Source: Ceratopteris richardii (lineage: Eukaryota; Streptophyta; Polypodiopsida; Polypodiales; Pteridaceae). Taken from it: a stretch of DNA of 64,000 nucleotides. The notes under the pieces were generated by a model, which saw only the letters and a list, made by a program, of their open reading frames with translations, did no database searches and was not told the DNA's origin. Positions 46,010-59,800 of the stretch are shown one piece after another (position 1 is the stretch's first letter; each line of letters opens with the position of its first letter). The DNA lies in NCBI GenBank assembly GCA_020310875.1, contig CM035414.1, forward strand, positions 196,556,909 through 196,620,908, in the 5' to 3' direction. The position numbers were made by a program, and so were the translations under genes.

Positions 46010-46260
46010 AGTTATTTAGCACATATCACAACTTCTTGGCCACCATAATCTTGCAAAGAGGATCATGTTTATAGTCTTATCAATTGAGTAATGACCTCTA
46101 GTTTCTCCAGCATGAACCGTTTCCAATAAAGGAACATACTTGCCCTCATGAAAGGACATTCGTAATTGATTATCCTTTCCTTGCCTGAAAGTTTGTTTTC
46201 TTATGATCAAATAATCTCTACTTTGTTCTTTTAGGGCTCTTTTTCTAGCTTGATTACCAC
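46010..46260 (-). mobile_element. Gypsy integrase zinc-binding fragment
   Basis: Minus-strand text reads VHAGETRGHYSIDKTINMI, then LWWPRSCDMC, which is the HHCC zinc-binding block at the start of Gypsy integrases (H-x(n)-GH-x-G-x-x-KT, then WWP). It is only about 80 codons long, isolated, and lies just after the Copia G fragment. Too short to assign a lineage. Confidence 0.75.
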
Positions 46261-47411
46261 CTTTTGGGTATTCTTATCTTCTCAAAAATTCAATTACTGG
46301 CTTACTCCACTCAAGTGCTATGTAGAATAGCATAGAGATGAAGCATGTCTTTAGACTTTTGCTTCATGTCTTCTAAAGGAGACTATGTGTGTTGTTCTTT
46401 TGGTTGCCCTTTGTTCTTTTGGTTGCTTATTGTATGCCTGCCAACACATGTGATCAAAGTGCATGTAGGGTACTTTGCTTATTTTTTCATGCTATCATTT
46501 TGCTACCAAAATGTTCAAAATTTCTATGCATGGTTGTTTGATGCATGAAGTAGAGCTCATACTAATAGTGCTTTATGATTTTAGTATTCTTTTATGCAAA
46601 GGCTTGTGATTTTCCAGTTTTTGCTGCCACTATTTACATTAGGCATACATACACACATAAAAACATAAAAATTGACAAAACATAACATTAATTAAAAAAA
46701 AAAGGAACTCACACTTTCTTAGACATGGAATGGGGACCCTCTTCATCTCATATGGAGGATATGCACATGGCCAAGCATACTAGAGACACTATAGGAACCA
46801 TGAGCACTAGAATATCACACTTAGAGAACACACTATTAGGGGTTTCATAGAAAGGAGGGGAAAATGAATCTCTAAGAGGGCTAACCGTAGAAATCTTAGA
46901 GTGAGCATATGAACCTTCAATGAAGTCAAAGACATTAATCCGTTGAAGGCTTTCTCATAGCCATGGTAGTTGGATTGTTTTTTTTTTAAGGCTTAATGCT
47001 CTCCATGAATAGCTAGGATTTGGAAGAGGACTAGCTTTCATTCATAGGAGCACCGAGTTCTTCTACTATGATGCCAAATTTTTCCAAGAACTTGCTTCAA
47101 CTAGATTCATAGAGAATATCTGAAATCTCTTACAATAAAGTATCTAGCATGAAATTATGCTCGTTTCCACTATAGCTCTATAATAGAACTTTGGACATAA
47201 GCAAGGATGGCTTTCATATTTCGAACTTATGAAGAACGAAATTCACTCTTCAGTGGTATGATAATATGAGAATAAAATTTGAATTACTAAAGTAGTCTGA
47301 CAATGGCATAACCATTTCCTTCTTTGGAAAACTCTACCATTAATCATCTAGATTCATGCATACATTCTTCAATCACATACATGCGAGTACTCATGTTTAC
47401 TTGGAACCATT

Positions 47412-47454
<43 letters not shown>

Positions 47455-48440
47455 CATAAAGAACACAAATGCATTAACATAGTCTTTTTCTTCCTCTAGT
47501 GTTGAACCTTGTCACTCTAAATCTCAAGAGTGCAATAAAAATACTCTATTGAAGGCAGTTGGATAGCCATCCATCTATTGGATTGAATAGAGTAAACTGA
47601 AATGGGTTTTAATACCATTTTTTTGGAATAATTTTGCTTGATTAGCAAAATCAAAGTGTTCTTATACCACCTCCTCTATGGTTTATAGTCTTGATCAAAT
47701 GATTGACTTTATACCTTTTTTAACATGAATTTCGTTGCCCACACATTTCCATTCCATAATGTGGAAACCTTGTGGGATCAAATTGGGAAGGTGAAGTTTA
47801 CCTGCATTCGCTTCACATATGTTCACTTTGCATCTCAAAGTGCTCAAGCATTGTATCTGTAAGTGTTTTTAGTTCAAAGTGCTCATGTATTATTTTATAA
47901 CTATTTCTAAATCAACAACTTGTCACACGCATGGAAGATTAAAAATATGGTCTCCGAGAGTCGAAAGTAAGACGTGGCATTAGATACATTGCAGGACAAA
48001 AAAGAAAAAATGCACATGGATATAGACTAGCATGATTGTTTAAACCTTAGAGGAAAAAAAGGGAAAAAAAAAACCCGAAGAAACAAATTCAATAGAAAAT
48101 TAAAATATGCAAGCCTCAGGGAAAGCCGATAGCAGCCGAAAGGCAATCCAGTGCTTCGATGTTCACATCATCTGATGAATCTTCCTCTTCATGTGTGATA
48201 ACTCCCTTCGATCTAGAAAACTACCTCTTTCCCAATCGGCACAAAGCTGAATTCGAGATAGTTAATGGAAATAATTCCACATTCATTAGTGCAATATGTG
48301 AAACATTCAGTTGAGAATTCTTTCTTCCGCCTGTATAGATTCATCCTAAGTTTCTCTTGTGAACCATGACTGCTGCTGCAACAAATGCCTTCTATTACAA
48401 GCAAATTGCTATTTAATATCATGTGAGCATCTGCCAACAT
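46261..48440. other. Spacer, no recognised gene
   Basis: AT-rich sequence with short frames. It contains the (TC)n tract at 47415-47451 and a few homopolymer runs. No LTR pair, primer site or protein motif was seen. Confidence 0.5.
47415..47451. repeat. (TC)n microsatellite
   Basis: About 18 uninterrupted TC dinucleotides. Confidence 0.97.
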
Positions 48441-48603
48441 AGCCCGCATAGCCTAGTGGCTTGACACCTTGAATCTCTGGGAGGAAGTCCTGAGTTCAAG
48501 TTTTGGCTGGACACATCTATGAGTTTCTCAAAGATGGGTGCCTCTACCTTACGAGGTCGGGTGTGAGTGTGTTTCCAATTCATTGTACTCTCAAAAAAAA
48601 AAA
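48441..48603 (+). mobile_element. tRNA-derived SINE, about 163 bp
   Basis: Box A TAGCCTAGTGG (48449-48459) fits TRGYNNARNNG exactly. A box B-like AGTTCAAGTTT begins at 48493, 44 bases after the start of box A, which is the spacing of a real tRNA. The body runs to TTGTACTCTC and ends in an 11-base A tail (48593-48603). The possible target duplication, GTGAG at 48423-48427 and 48604-48608, is short and followed by only loose similarity. SINEs are transcribed by RNA polymerase III from these boxes and moved by LINE enzymes; no partner LINE is seen here. Confidence 0.78.
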
Positions 48604-49055
48604 GTGAGACACGTCTGCATTTTCTCCTCTAGCGATGGATTCCTAGTGTCAGGCTGCTCTTTCATGTTTCAGAAGCAATCCACCTCAGCTCTACATCAGC
48701 AATTTGCAATTTATCACAAATAATGAGCATGAACTAGCTTCTGATAATTAGTGCTATCCTTCATTGTGCTCTGCAATTTTGAGTTTTTATGAAATGTTAT
48801 CCTCTCCTCTCTTGTTACTCTCATTAAATCATGTGCCCTTCCTTCATCCTCCAAAGGAATGTTGCCCCTCTTCTGAATCTCTGCATGGTCTCCTACTTCC
48901 TTCAAGAAGTCTGCAGGCTACCACCATTTCAAGTCCGAATTCAGTGGGATTCACATATCTTGTCAAGAAGCCACAGCAGCTTGAGCAGCTGCTTATTTGT
49001 CGTAGAGTGGAGAGAGAGGCCCCAAAAACAATTGTTTCCTCTTCAGGGCACAAAG
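48604..49055. other. Unrecognised sequence before duplication copy 2
   Basis: Slightly more GC-rich. A 98-codon plus-strand frame at 48764-49060 (text LVKKPQQLEQLLICRRVERE) and a 69-codon minus-strand frame overlap here. No family is recognised. The plus frame crosses the duplication start by a few bases, so whether copy 1 has the same upstream sequence cannot be seen. Confidence 0.35.
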
Positions 49056-50999
49056 AATAGTTTCCCCTGGCATGACTTCTCTCTATAACTTCAATTATTA
49101 CCTAGATCTTGAAAGTGCATTAGCAGAGGTAATTCTTCCATCATGGACATGCCCAATTGTTTCTGAGCATGTCAGCAAACGCCATAGCTATAGACTTTTG
49201 CGGAAGATAAGGCTTTCTATGTGAGCAAACATTAGCCTTTCTTTCATATGTCATGAAAATTAAACTTCATAAGTTTCAAAAGTGACGGTCCGTAGTATAT
49301 GCTACCGAACTTTCATCTTCAAAATACTTGCTCTTTCTTCGCTGCAGTAAATCGATCTTCTTTCTTCAGAAACATAGATGACTCCTGATTTCAAGTGGAA
49401 GTGATGCCTTTCTTCTCAGGAATCGCACATCTTTCATTTTTGTAGCATCCAATCGGCTGTATGCCATATATTTAGACCTCCACAGAATTCATATGAACTC
49501 CACAAAATTCATATGCCTAGGCTACCATCCAGTCATCATGCGCGTCCTACTGCAATTCATTTTCTTCCCAAGGCGCCATTCATTTTAGCTCTCGCAAATG
49601 GTGGGACACCATAATGTGGTGATACAAAACTCTCATGTGTATTCTGGACTCTATAACATCCTTCATGCACGCATTTTTGAAGCATCGTCGTTACTGTAGT
49701 TTTTCCCTCCATGCCCAAGATGATACTCGTCCTGACATAACCAGCCACCGAAAGATCGCATTCCTCTTCTTTCCTTCTCACTCGTGAAATTCCAATCCGT
49801 CCCCTGTGCATACATGCGTTTCTTCCACGCTCAGATAATCAAAACATCCACAATCCTTTGAAATGAAGTCTTCGTCTGAATCAATAGATTTTGCGCAAGG
49901 CAATTCTCATAAAAACTAATCCACAGAAGTTGTCACAAATATTCAGCACTTCTTGAAACCTTTCCGATCCTCCTCCACATCTTCATGGCTTCTGATTTCT
50001 TTTCTGAGCCGCCAACCTACGAACAGGAGCCCTCCTTGAAAGAACATTCACCTCTGCTCCTTCCATGCGACCCTTGATTCATTTGGCAAGTGTCTTCCAC
50101 TATTAAATGTCGTGCAGTCTAGCTTTCTCCATCAGAACTCCTTACCAACGGCTGGGTTTTCTCCTCTGATGGATTTTCCCCCTCTGGCGACTATGCGTGG
50201 CTTTTTTTCTATGAGAAAACCACGAAAAACCCTCTGAGAAGTGGAAAGCTTTCCTTTTTTTTTTTTAATAGAGGTTCGGCAAACGCCTACTCCCCGAGCT
50301 TTAAGAACAACTCTAAAGATGAATGAGTATAGTAACCGTGAGACCTTCCGTATTTCACAAAGCAGGAGTTAGACAAGGTTACAATTGGTTAAACTCGTCA
50401 AAGCCATTACATGTGCAACCCGATGGTTAAACACAAGACCTCCACCTCAAGAAACTAGTGCCAAACCAATCCACCTCTTCTTGATAATCCCCAATATTTT
50501 CCTCTTCCTCATTCTACATCCCACAAAAAGAAGAAAAAACACACACACGTAAGCTCCATTTTTTGTTTATGATTATATATATATATATATATATATATAT
50601 GCTCATAATCATATTACTTTACATTTACATTTACGCACACTTCACATACAATCATGGACATGCATGTGACACTACATCAGACATAAACGCACATGAATCT
50701 AAACGCTACATGCATGCAAACACATTAGCACACAGACATGTTCATATATTTATTGCTCATACACATGCACACATATATACTCACATATGTACTTATACAC
50801 ACATGCTCATATTCATATGTACATTTCCAAATATATATTAAAGGGTGCACATGATCCTACACATAAGTTCGTATATTTCAACATCCACATGCACAAAATC
50901 ACATCATTCGAAAGATTTTACACTTAATATTTTCACACATCACTCGCATACTTGTTAATTCCTATGCAGGTACATTATGATTTAGAAACATAGTTTGCA

Positions 51000-53900
51000 A
51001 TGGTGGAAAGAAGAACTAAGGTCAAGGATACAAGCCCTTTCCATCATGGATGCTTTACAACCATATACGATACACATTCAATCACTTAATGCACATATGC
51101 TTAATATAATGCTTTCATCAATAATTTTTCAACGAAAGAGATCATCAGTCATATATATGCTTTGAATTCTCATGGACTAACGTTCACGTATCATGAAGAA
51201 GTATTTTCATTTGTTGACTCCTTGCCATTGCCACTGAAGATGCACATTAGCGCACATTTACATATTTTGATTGATTTGAACTTATATTGTTTGATCTTTC
51301 AATTGTTGCTTCCAAATCTATTTGCTAGCTTGAGTTTCATATCCTGATCACAATGCTTGAGACTATCTTAGAGCACATTCTTGGCTCTAAGAAAGACAAA
51401 GCTATGCTTGAGAGTGGGATTCCAAGGATGGGGTTGGAGGCTCTAGATGAGCATCACACACCAAAGACCGCTGGTGAGGGTGTCCCAGTTAGAGAGGCCA
51501 TATGGCAACTTAAGGATCTTAAGCCACCACGATCTCATGGCTCCATTAGTGCACATATTGCTAATGTTTTTTAGCAATGGATGTGCTTCTCCTTATGTCA
51601 TATCGTGGAAGGTAGGCATAAGATACAACAAGCCACATACAATCTCATGGGCATTACCCATGGGTGGTGCAATAAAATAGAACAAGATAAGAAAGAGCCC
51701 ACGACTTGGGGATAGTTTAAGATCTTGTTCTATAGTAACTTCGTTCCACTAGATGAGAGGACCAAGGCACTTGACACTTGGTTTTTCATTAGCCGAAAAG
51801 TCCATACAATTTAGGACCATGCTGATAAATATAGGAGGTACTTCTTAAAGTACCATAATCCATCCTAGAGTTACTCCAAGTCCACAAGTTCATCTTAGGA
51901 CCGAGAGAAACGATACAATGTTTAGCGAGAAAGGAGAGGTATCACTCTTTGGCACATGCCATAGAGATGGCTCTAGTCTAGGATGATGTTCATAGGGGCA
52001 TATGATCCAAGGGCTAGAGATTCTCATGGTCTAAGATGATTCCACTCTCATCCTTTACTGCTCTTGTTTTGACAAGTGCACAACCTTAGAAAGACGCTAA
52101 GCAAGTGCACATCATGAAGGTAGTGTTGGTAGCTAAGAGGGCTTATAATAAGTCAATTCTTATCCCTCAATAGAAAGATAAGGCAATGAGAGAAGGTTTG
52201 TGTTATGGGTGCTTAGGACTACATCAATTTAAAGATTGTCCTAAGAAGAAAAAGATAGCCGCAACCATAGTGATAAAGCATTCACAAACAAGGAGTGATC
52301 TAAATGAGGATTTTGGAGATTTTCCATATCAGATATCATCTCCGATAGTGGCCATGACGGTCACTAAGAAGGTACCTTCTATTTTAGATGCTACGCTTTC
52401 GTTGATGGTAGAGAAAGCTTACCATTTTACAGACATAGAACTCATTGTTATGAGAGCAATCATGGTAAGACAGCCTATCAAGGTCCTCTTTGATACTAGT
52501 TCCACACATAGTGTCATTATTTCTTGTCTTGTTAGATGGTCATATTTAGACACTATGCAGTCAGAGCATGCCTACATAGTGGAGTTAGCCGATGGGAAGG
52601 GCATTGAGACATGGGATCGATGATTTGTTGGTTTCCCCATTGAAATCCAATCCTATAAGGATAGATTGGATTTTGAGATTGCATAACTGACCCATTTTGA
52701 TATAGTCGTAAGTAAGTAATGGCATGCTTATAGGAAATGGCTAGTCATAAACTTTGCTTTGCATGTGTATCAATTTGAGCATGAGGAGAGGTGACTACCG
52801 ATCCATAGAGAGCCATATCTCCAAGAGACACGATTGATGACTACAACCAAGCTATTGGAAACTGAATGTAAGTATATTTATTTTTTGTATTTCGTGTATG
52901 CATTGTGTGCAGTGATGAATTCCCAAAATCAAGGAAACTCTAATTGGAATGCTCAAGTAATTTCAGATATAGTAAGAGCAAAATTCCAATAATTTTTTTT
53001 AAATGAGTTACCTTTAGGTTTACCTCCTTGTAGGAATATTGAGCATAAGAACAAATTGGTGCCATGAATGAGTTTGATTTCCTGACAACCATTTTGTATG
53101 AGTTTGCAAGAGGAGATCAAATTTGCAAAGTTATGGATACATACATGTGTGTGGACTATAGATAAGGTTATCATTAAGCATACATACGCCATGCCTAGGA
53201 TAGATGATCTTCTTGATGCTCTAGATGGATTAATTGTATATAGTAAAATAGATTTAAAGAGTGACTACCAGCAAATTAGAGTTAAAGAGAAAGATGTACA
53301 TAAAACAACTTTCAAAATTTGCTTTAGGCATTATGAATATTGACTTATGCCATTTGGTTTGACTAATGCACCAGCTACTTTTATGATGTTAATGAAAGAT
53401 ACTGTATGACCGTTCATTGGTAAATTTTTGGTGGAATTTTCAGATGAATTGTTAGTATATAGTAGGTATGTACATGAGCATGAGAGTCATTTAAGGTTAG
53501 CATTAAATAGATTAAAGGAAAATCAAGTGTCTCTAAATCTAGATAAGACTTAGTTGTTTCCTCTAGAGTAGTAAAAACCCTGAGTATAGGGATTTGACCC
53601 TAGCTACATATGAAGTTATGTGGTTGAGGAAGCTTTTGAAAGACCTATATGTTGAGATTTTGATAGATGGGGTCAAGATAGTTCCCAAGAAGGTCTCATT
53701 TATACTACCATGGCCAACTCCTCAAGATAAATGGCAACTTTGGTTATTTTTGGGACTTTCTAGTTTTTATTGAAAATTCATTTCATCTTATTCATCGGTA
53801 GCAGCACCTATGATGAATTTTCTTCAAGGCAAAGTACCTTTTTGCATGGAAGAAAGGGCAACAAGATAATTTTGATACTCTGAAGCAAGTGGTTTCAGAG

Positions 53901-55583
53901 GCTTCAATACTCAAAGCAGTGGATCCACAGAAGCCATTTGAGTTGAATATAGATGCTAGTGGCATAGCTATAGGAGCTATTTTGAGCCAAGATGGCATGC
54001 CAATAGCTTTTGAAAGTAAAAATTTAAGTAGCGCACAATGCAATTGTCAAGTGCATGAACAAGAGTTGTATAATGTGGTGCATGCTCTTAAAGTCTAGAG
54101 ACACTATCTGTATGGGTATACACAGATCACCATACAATCAAGTATTTTTGTAGTCATCCAGATCATTGAGGTAGACATATTCATTGGCTGAGCGCATGCT
54201 AGAGTTTCATATGGAAATCTTATATAGAAAAGGAAAAGATAATGTTATAGGTGATGCAGTATCTCGGATAACATATCAAATGAGCTTTAGAGTTCTAGAA
54301 AGCTCATTGCTTCAAGAAATAAAGAAAGCACAAGTGGAAGATCCATATTTGTTACAGATCCATAAAGCCGTCACTGATGACTCTATTATAGGACATGGGA
54401 TAGTTCCATCTACTTCTTTCCCTAATAAAGCAAAAAATTCAAGTCTGTATTCTAGTTTCTCAATGAAGAATAAAATAGCTAAATAGAAAGGAAATGTTTG
54501 CGTACCAGATTCCCAAGATTTGAGAAGAAAAATCATGCATGATAACCATGATGTTCCTTGTGCAAGGCGTCCTAGTGTTGACAAGACCATTCAGCTAGAG
54601 CGAGAAGAACATTTTGTACCCACAATGGAGAGGGTAGAATCTCCACAGGTAGCAGAGCTATTCATCTAGAATATCTTCATATTGCATGGGTTACCTACAT
54701 CCATAGTTTCAAATAGGGATGTTAGATTCACAAGACACTTTTGGAACTTTGTTTTTGGCAAGTTGAAAGTTTCATTGAAAATTAGTAGTAGTGATCATCC
54801 ACGGACAGATGGTCAGATTGAGAGGGTCAATCAAATACTATGGGACATGTTGAGGGCATACATGTATAAGAGGTAGATAGATTGGGATAGTTACTTGCCA
54901 TTAGTAGAGTTTGCTTATAATAATAGACATCATACAATGACTAGAATGTCTGCTTTTGAGATGAATTATGGCATGAATCTTACTGCTCCTAGTACCATAG
55001 GAATGCCAAAGAAATTCCCTTGTGCTTCAGAGTTCCTAGAAAATATCCAAGCAAATTTAGTCATAGCTAAAGCCAAGATGTAGCAAGTAGCTGATAAGGA
55101 AAAAGCATATGCTAATAGGAAGAGATCTCCTAGAGTCTTTGGAGAAGGAAATAAAGTTTTTCTTTAAGTAATAGCAAGATCAAATTCACTATCCGTAAGG
55201 AAGTGCACTAAGCTTTCACCAAGGTTTTTTGGACCTTAGAAGATAGTTAAGAAGCTTAGTGATTTTGCATACTGATTAGAGCTTCTTCCATATTGTAGAG
55301 TCCATCTAGTGTTTCATGTCAATAAACTTAGAAAGTATATTTCTAGGTAGGATATTCTAATAGAGGGTATTGTTTCTCTATAGGAAAATGACATGTATCA
55401 CTCTCTAAATATGATGCTAGATAGAAGATAGAAGCAGTTGAGGAAGAGTGTCATCCAGGAGTATTTAGTAGCGTGAAGAGGATTACAGCTTACATATTCT
55501 ACTCAAGAATCAAAAGCTCTGGTTTGCAAGTACTTTCCCTCATTGATCATTGAGGACAATGATCTTCAGAAGGGCGAAAGAGT
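51000..55583 (+). mobile_element. Copy 2 of the chromovirus-like Gypsy remnant
   Basis: Offset copy of 1945-6528 with the same gag, protease, RT (about 53355-53385), RNase H (53889-54165), integrase (54682-55355) and chromodomain-like tail. One substitution relative to copy 1 was noticed in the protease region. Broken in the same way, so the decay predates the duplication. Confidence 0.88.
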
Positions 55584-56324
55584 GTTATAAATAGGTGTAC
55601 AAAGACCTTTACATGTGTATGTGGAACAAGTGCTAAACATAGCCAAGGTCCCTAGCTTGGGGGATATCCTAAGGTACCCAAGGAGTAATGAGAATGAGTG
55701 TGCATGATGGCCACATGTCCACACTAGAGCACTCCATATCATTGCTATGCACACACAACATTCAAGCGTTTTATTTCAAGCCTTCTTTTTGAGAGAGTTT
55801 TTTGGTGCAAGTTACTACACTAGAAATCTTCTAGACAAAATATCTCAGAGATATTTCTTCTATATAAGTCACAATTGCAAAGAGACTAAAAATTCAAGGT
55901 GTAAATGGTCCAAAATTAGCACATAAAACTTCCAAGTTGCTATCTAAATGGATGATGTTCTGGCTAAGGCTAGACTTTAATAAAATTAGATAATTGTACT
56001 AGGGTCTATAAGAAAAATTATAATAAGAACTCTGTACTTTAACACAAAATATCTCCAAGAACAAGGAAAAACTCTAATTTGAACCCTTTCATCAAACCAT
56101 TCTTAGCACACTACTACAATTCTCAAGGTTAATCACAACGAGTTACAAGCATTATATTACCCTACATCAAACCCTTGTGCACCATCTCAATGCATGGATT
56201 TCCATCTAAGTCATATTATGATTCATTAAAAGTATGAGATAATATAGTCTAAGCATGGAACAGAAGGATCCACAAGATGTTCACGAAAGGAAGAAGTTCT
56301 CTTTCCAAAGTCAATAGTCACACT

Positions 56325-58415
56325 CCCTTGGTAGAAGTTGCAATGTCGTAAAAGGTTCAATTTATCTTGATATAAGTCTTGGACACATTTTGATCCACAC
56401 TAAATAACAAAACAAGTGATCCTTTATTGATATGCTTTTCCCTTAAGCTCTTCTCATGTAGCTCTTTTCTTTGTCCTTGGACCCACATCACACTATGCAA
56501 TGCTTCTTCTCTTTTCTCTGCAAGTGTAGTGATCCATTTCATTAAAGATCCAATGTGCTCTTCCTTTTCTGTAGTTTCATTCAATGTATCATAGAAAATG
56601 ATGAACTCAAAAGGGACCACAACCTCAATTCCATATGCCAACTCAAATGGGGCTACTCCAGTAGCACCCCTTTGAGTAGTATGATAATCTCATAATGTGT
56701 TGATCATGGATATTGGCCAAGAGGTGGGAAACCTAGAACAAGTTTTCTTCAAGATATAAATAAGAGTTTTGTCAGATCTTTGTTCTCGTCCATTATCCTT
56801 AGGATAATAACATCATGATTTTTCATGCAAGATCTTACAAGTTTCAAACATTCTCTTTAGAAATTGGTTCAGCAAATGACTACATTTATCACTAGTTATT
56901 TCTAAAGGACTCCTAAACTTGGCAAAAAATATTTTTTTATAAAACCTGGCAACAAAAGTTGTGGAAGTGTCCACTAAAGCTTTTTCATGAGCCTCCTTAG
57001 TTTTATAACATGTAGCCATCAATACCTTTTCACATTAGGATGCCCTAGAGGTTTGATGGGAGGAATGAAGTCCATCCTCCATCTCTCAAAGGGTTTCCAA
57101 CCAACAGAAATATCAAGTGGTTAAAATTCAAACTTTGAGGGCTTCGATGCACATCTCTAACATGCTTTACACATTTTGATAAATTTTATTGCATCTCTAA
57201 ATATACTTGGCAATTTAATCGCCTTGTGCAAGAACTTGTGAGATAATTCCTTCCCTGTTGGATTTGCTTCTTCATGTGCTTCTTATAGAATGTCCAACAA
57301 TTCATCCAAAGCCACATACCTTGTCCACTTCTCCATAGGAGATATGCTTGCAAGAAATTCACCAGAGGTTAGAAGATTCAGAATCTCTCTATACCATTGT
57401 GGACTTGCCACCATTCCTAGAAGATGAGCATCCATTTCTTGACCCTACCTATAGAACTCCACATTTTTTGGGCAAGTATTTTAATGATTTATGATCGGTA
57501 ATGATCACAAAGTGCATGATCAACAAATATTGTCTAAACTTTTGAAATGTGAACACAATGGATAAGCCTTCATGCTTCATAGTATTGTGATTCTTTTTTG
57601 CAAGTGTAAAGAACTTTGTTTACATATAAAAAAAGGTGATACACCTTATAGGTTCTTGATAGTTGTTCTAAAAATTATTCGTGTTGCACATAAGCTTGCA
57701 TAAGTATGAACAAGAAATTCTACATTCTAATTTGGTGTGATAAGAAAAGGTGAAGTGCATAAACTCATCTTGAGTTATATAAATCTTGGTCTACCTAAGG
57801 GGTCTAATCGAATTTTTCCTTCTTTCTTGTGATTCATGAAGAAGGATGCTTGACATGAGAATACATCCTTATGAACCTTCAACGATAGCCAACATGACCT
57901 AAGAAACTTTGTAACTCATTTGGAGACCTTGGAATGGTCATTACCACAATGGTTATTACACCACTTTTGTTAGGATCCACTATGATTCCGTTAATAGAGA
58001 AAATTTTATCCAAGTAGGGTGCCTTCTATAACCATGAAATATCACTTTATTAGATTTAGATTTAGACTAACGTGCAAAAATTTCTCAAAGATTCCCAACA
58101 AATCTTTGATGTGTTATTGTATGTCTTACAGAATGATCCTTTCATCTTTGTGTGAGAACACTCAAAAGTCATCCATGAATTAAGATATGTGAGCCACTTA
58201 GCCAATACTGCACGCATCATAGTGTTGAATATAGTAGGGGCATCCTTCAACCAAAAAGCCATTCTTTGTCCTTGTAGGTTCTCCATGGTGTGACAAAGTT
58301 GGTCTTCGCATGTATAACTATCTAGTTATAGCCACTCAAACCATCCAAGAAATTCTACATTAGGGATAAAAATGAGCCTTGAAAGGGCCTTTTAGATTAA
58401 GGCGTGATGATGGAC
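56325..58415 (-). mobile_element. Copy 2 of the minus-strand Gypsy remnant
   Basis: Offset copy of 7270-9360, with the same RT block (58215-58286) and integrase blocks (56357-57022). No difference noticed. Confidence 0.75.
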
Positions 58416-58877
58416 ATGGATGGTGGCCATAGTATGTACCCTTTAAAATACTAGGATGAAGGGGGAGAGGGGACAGATTCCCCCTTTATTTAATGAGTTT
58501 CCTCTAGAGAGAGAAGGGATCTCGTAGTCAGCCTAGGCCCTAAAATTCAATTTTTTTTTTAAGTAAAAAAACTCATCATAACACTCACCCCACATTATTT
58601 TTTGGGGTAAAAAAAGTACTCGTTTTGAGGTCAAATTCAAAATCCATACATGTTTTGAGCTTAAAAAATGATTTAAAAGAGAAAACTAAAAAAAGGGCTA
58701 TTTCCTTCCAAAACCTCACATTTTCATTCCCATGTCCCAAAAAGTCATCTTTTTCCACTAGTTTCTCTCTATAACACACCATTGAAGCTCTTGTTTCTAT
58801 ATTCCAAGCTATCTCCATCTCCTATCTCAAAATAGTGTTGTAGCTTCAAGACCTTCAACTAGTGTTGTAAATTCAAG

Positions 58878-59582
58878 ACCTTCAACATGTAAATCTCATA
58901 GGCGACCAAATGATGAAGCCCTCACATTAAGATGCCATAATATCAAAACTACACATGGAAAAGGGCTACCATGTGAGTACCCCAAAGGTGCACGGGTGTA
59001 CATGCAACCCTCTAGAATTGAGCCTCATCAAATTGGAGATAACAAAAACTTGGATCTTCATTGAAAGGGAAAGCTACTTGGATTCAAAAAGCACAATGAA
59101 AATGGGATGGTTTCTATTATACACCATGTTTTTACGAGGGAGACTATGAAACTTGTAAACTCTATTGGAACGAGATATCCTATCAATTGTAAGTATTACT
59201 CTACAAAATTCTATGTTTTATAGTGTTGAATATATATATGACCTATTTAGATATGGTTTTATTTGTTGCAGGTATATTTCCTTCTACTTTGGTGGAAAAG
59301 AAACCACTTCATAGCCTTACAGTCACTTTCCAAGAATTGCATGCAAATGTTGGTGCACTAGTTTTTCTACAAGTATCTCCTGTTCAATTTTGTCAAGAAG
59401 GAGTTTTCTTTCACACACATAAATGTGTTGTACCATGTATAGAGAGTGGTTTTGGAAGGTTAGAGAGAATTGAAGTAGATTCTCTCCTTAGCTTGGAGTG
59501 GCCAAAACTTGATATATGGTCCATATCATCTTTGAAGCACAAGATGGTTATGGATATATGTAACACTTTGAAATTCACATAA
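58878..59582 (+). other. Copy 2 of the unrecognised coding-like stretch
   Basis: Offset copy of 9823-10527 with the same intron-like gap. Conservation between the copies says nothing about function, because the whole 14.9-kb block is nearly identical. Confidence 0.3.
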
Positions 59583-59800
59583 GTTTCTAGATTTGTAGGT
59601 CTGCACTCATGTTTTCCCATCCATTGTTTTGTAAGTATATTTCAAGGATTCTCATTTCTAGACACTTCCACCATGTTCATATATAAAGATATAACATATG
59701 AGCAAGTGGAAGGTATTCTAGGTGAAAACTGGGTTTGATAGAAGGAATTGCAAAGGGTGACAGATATATCTTTGTAAACTAGGTGGAATAAGTATAGGGT

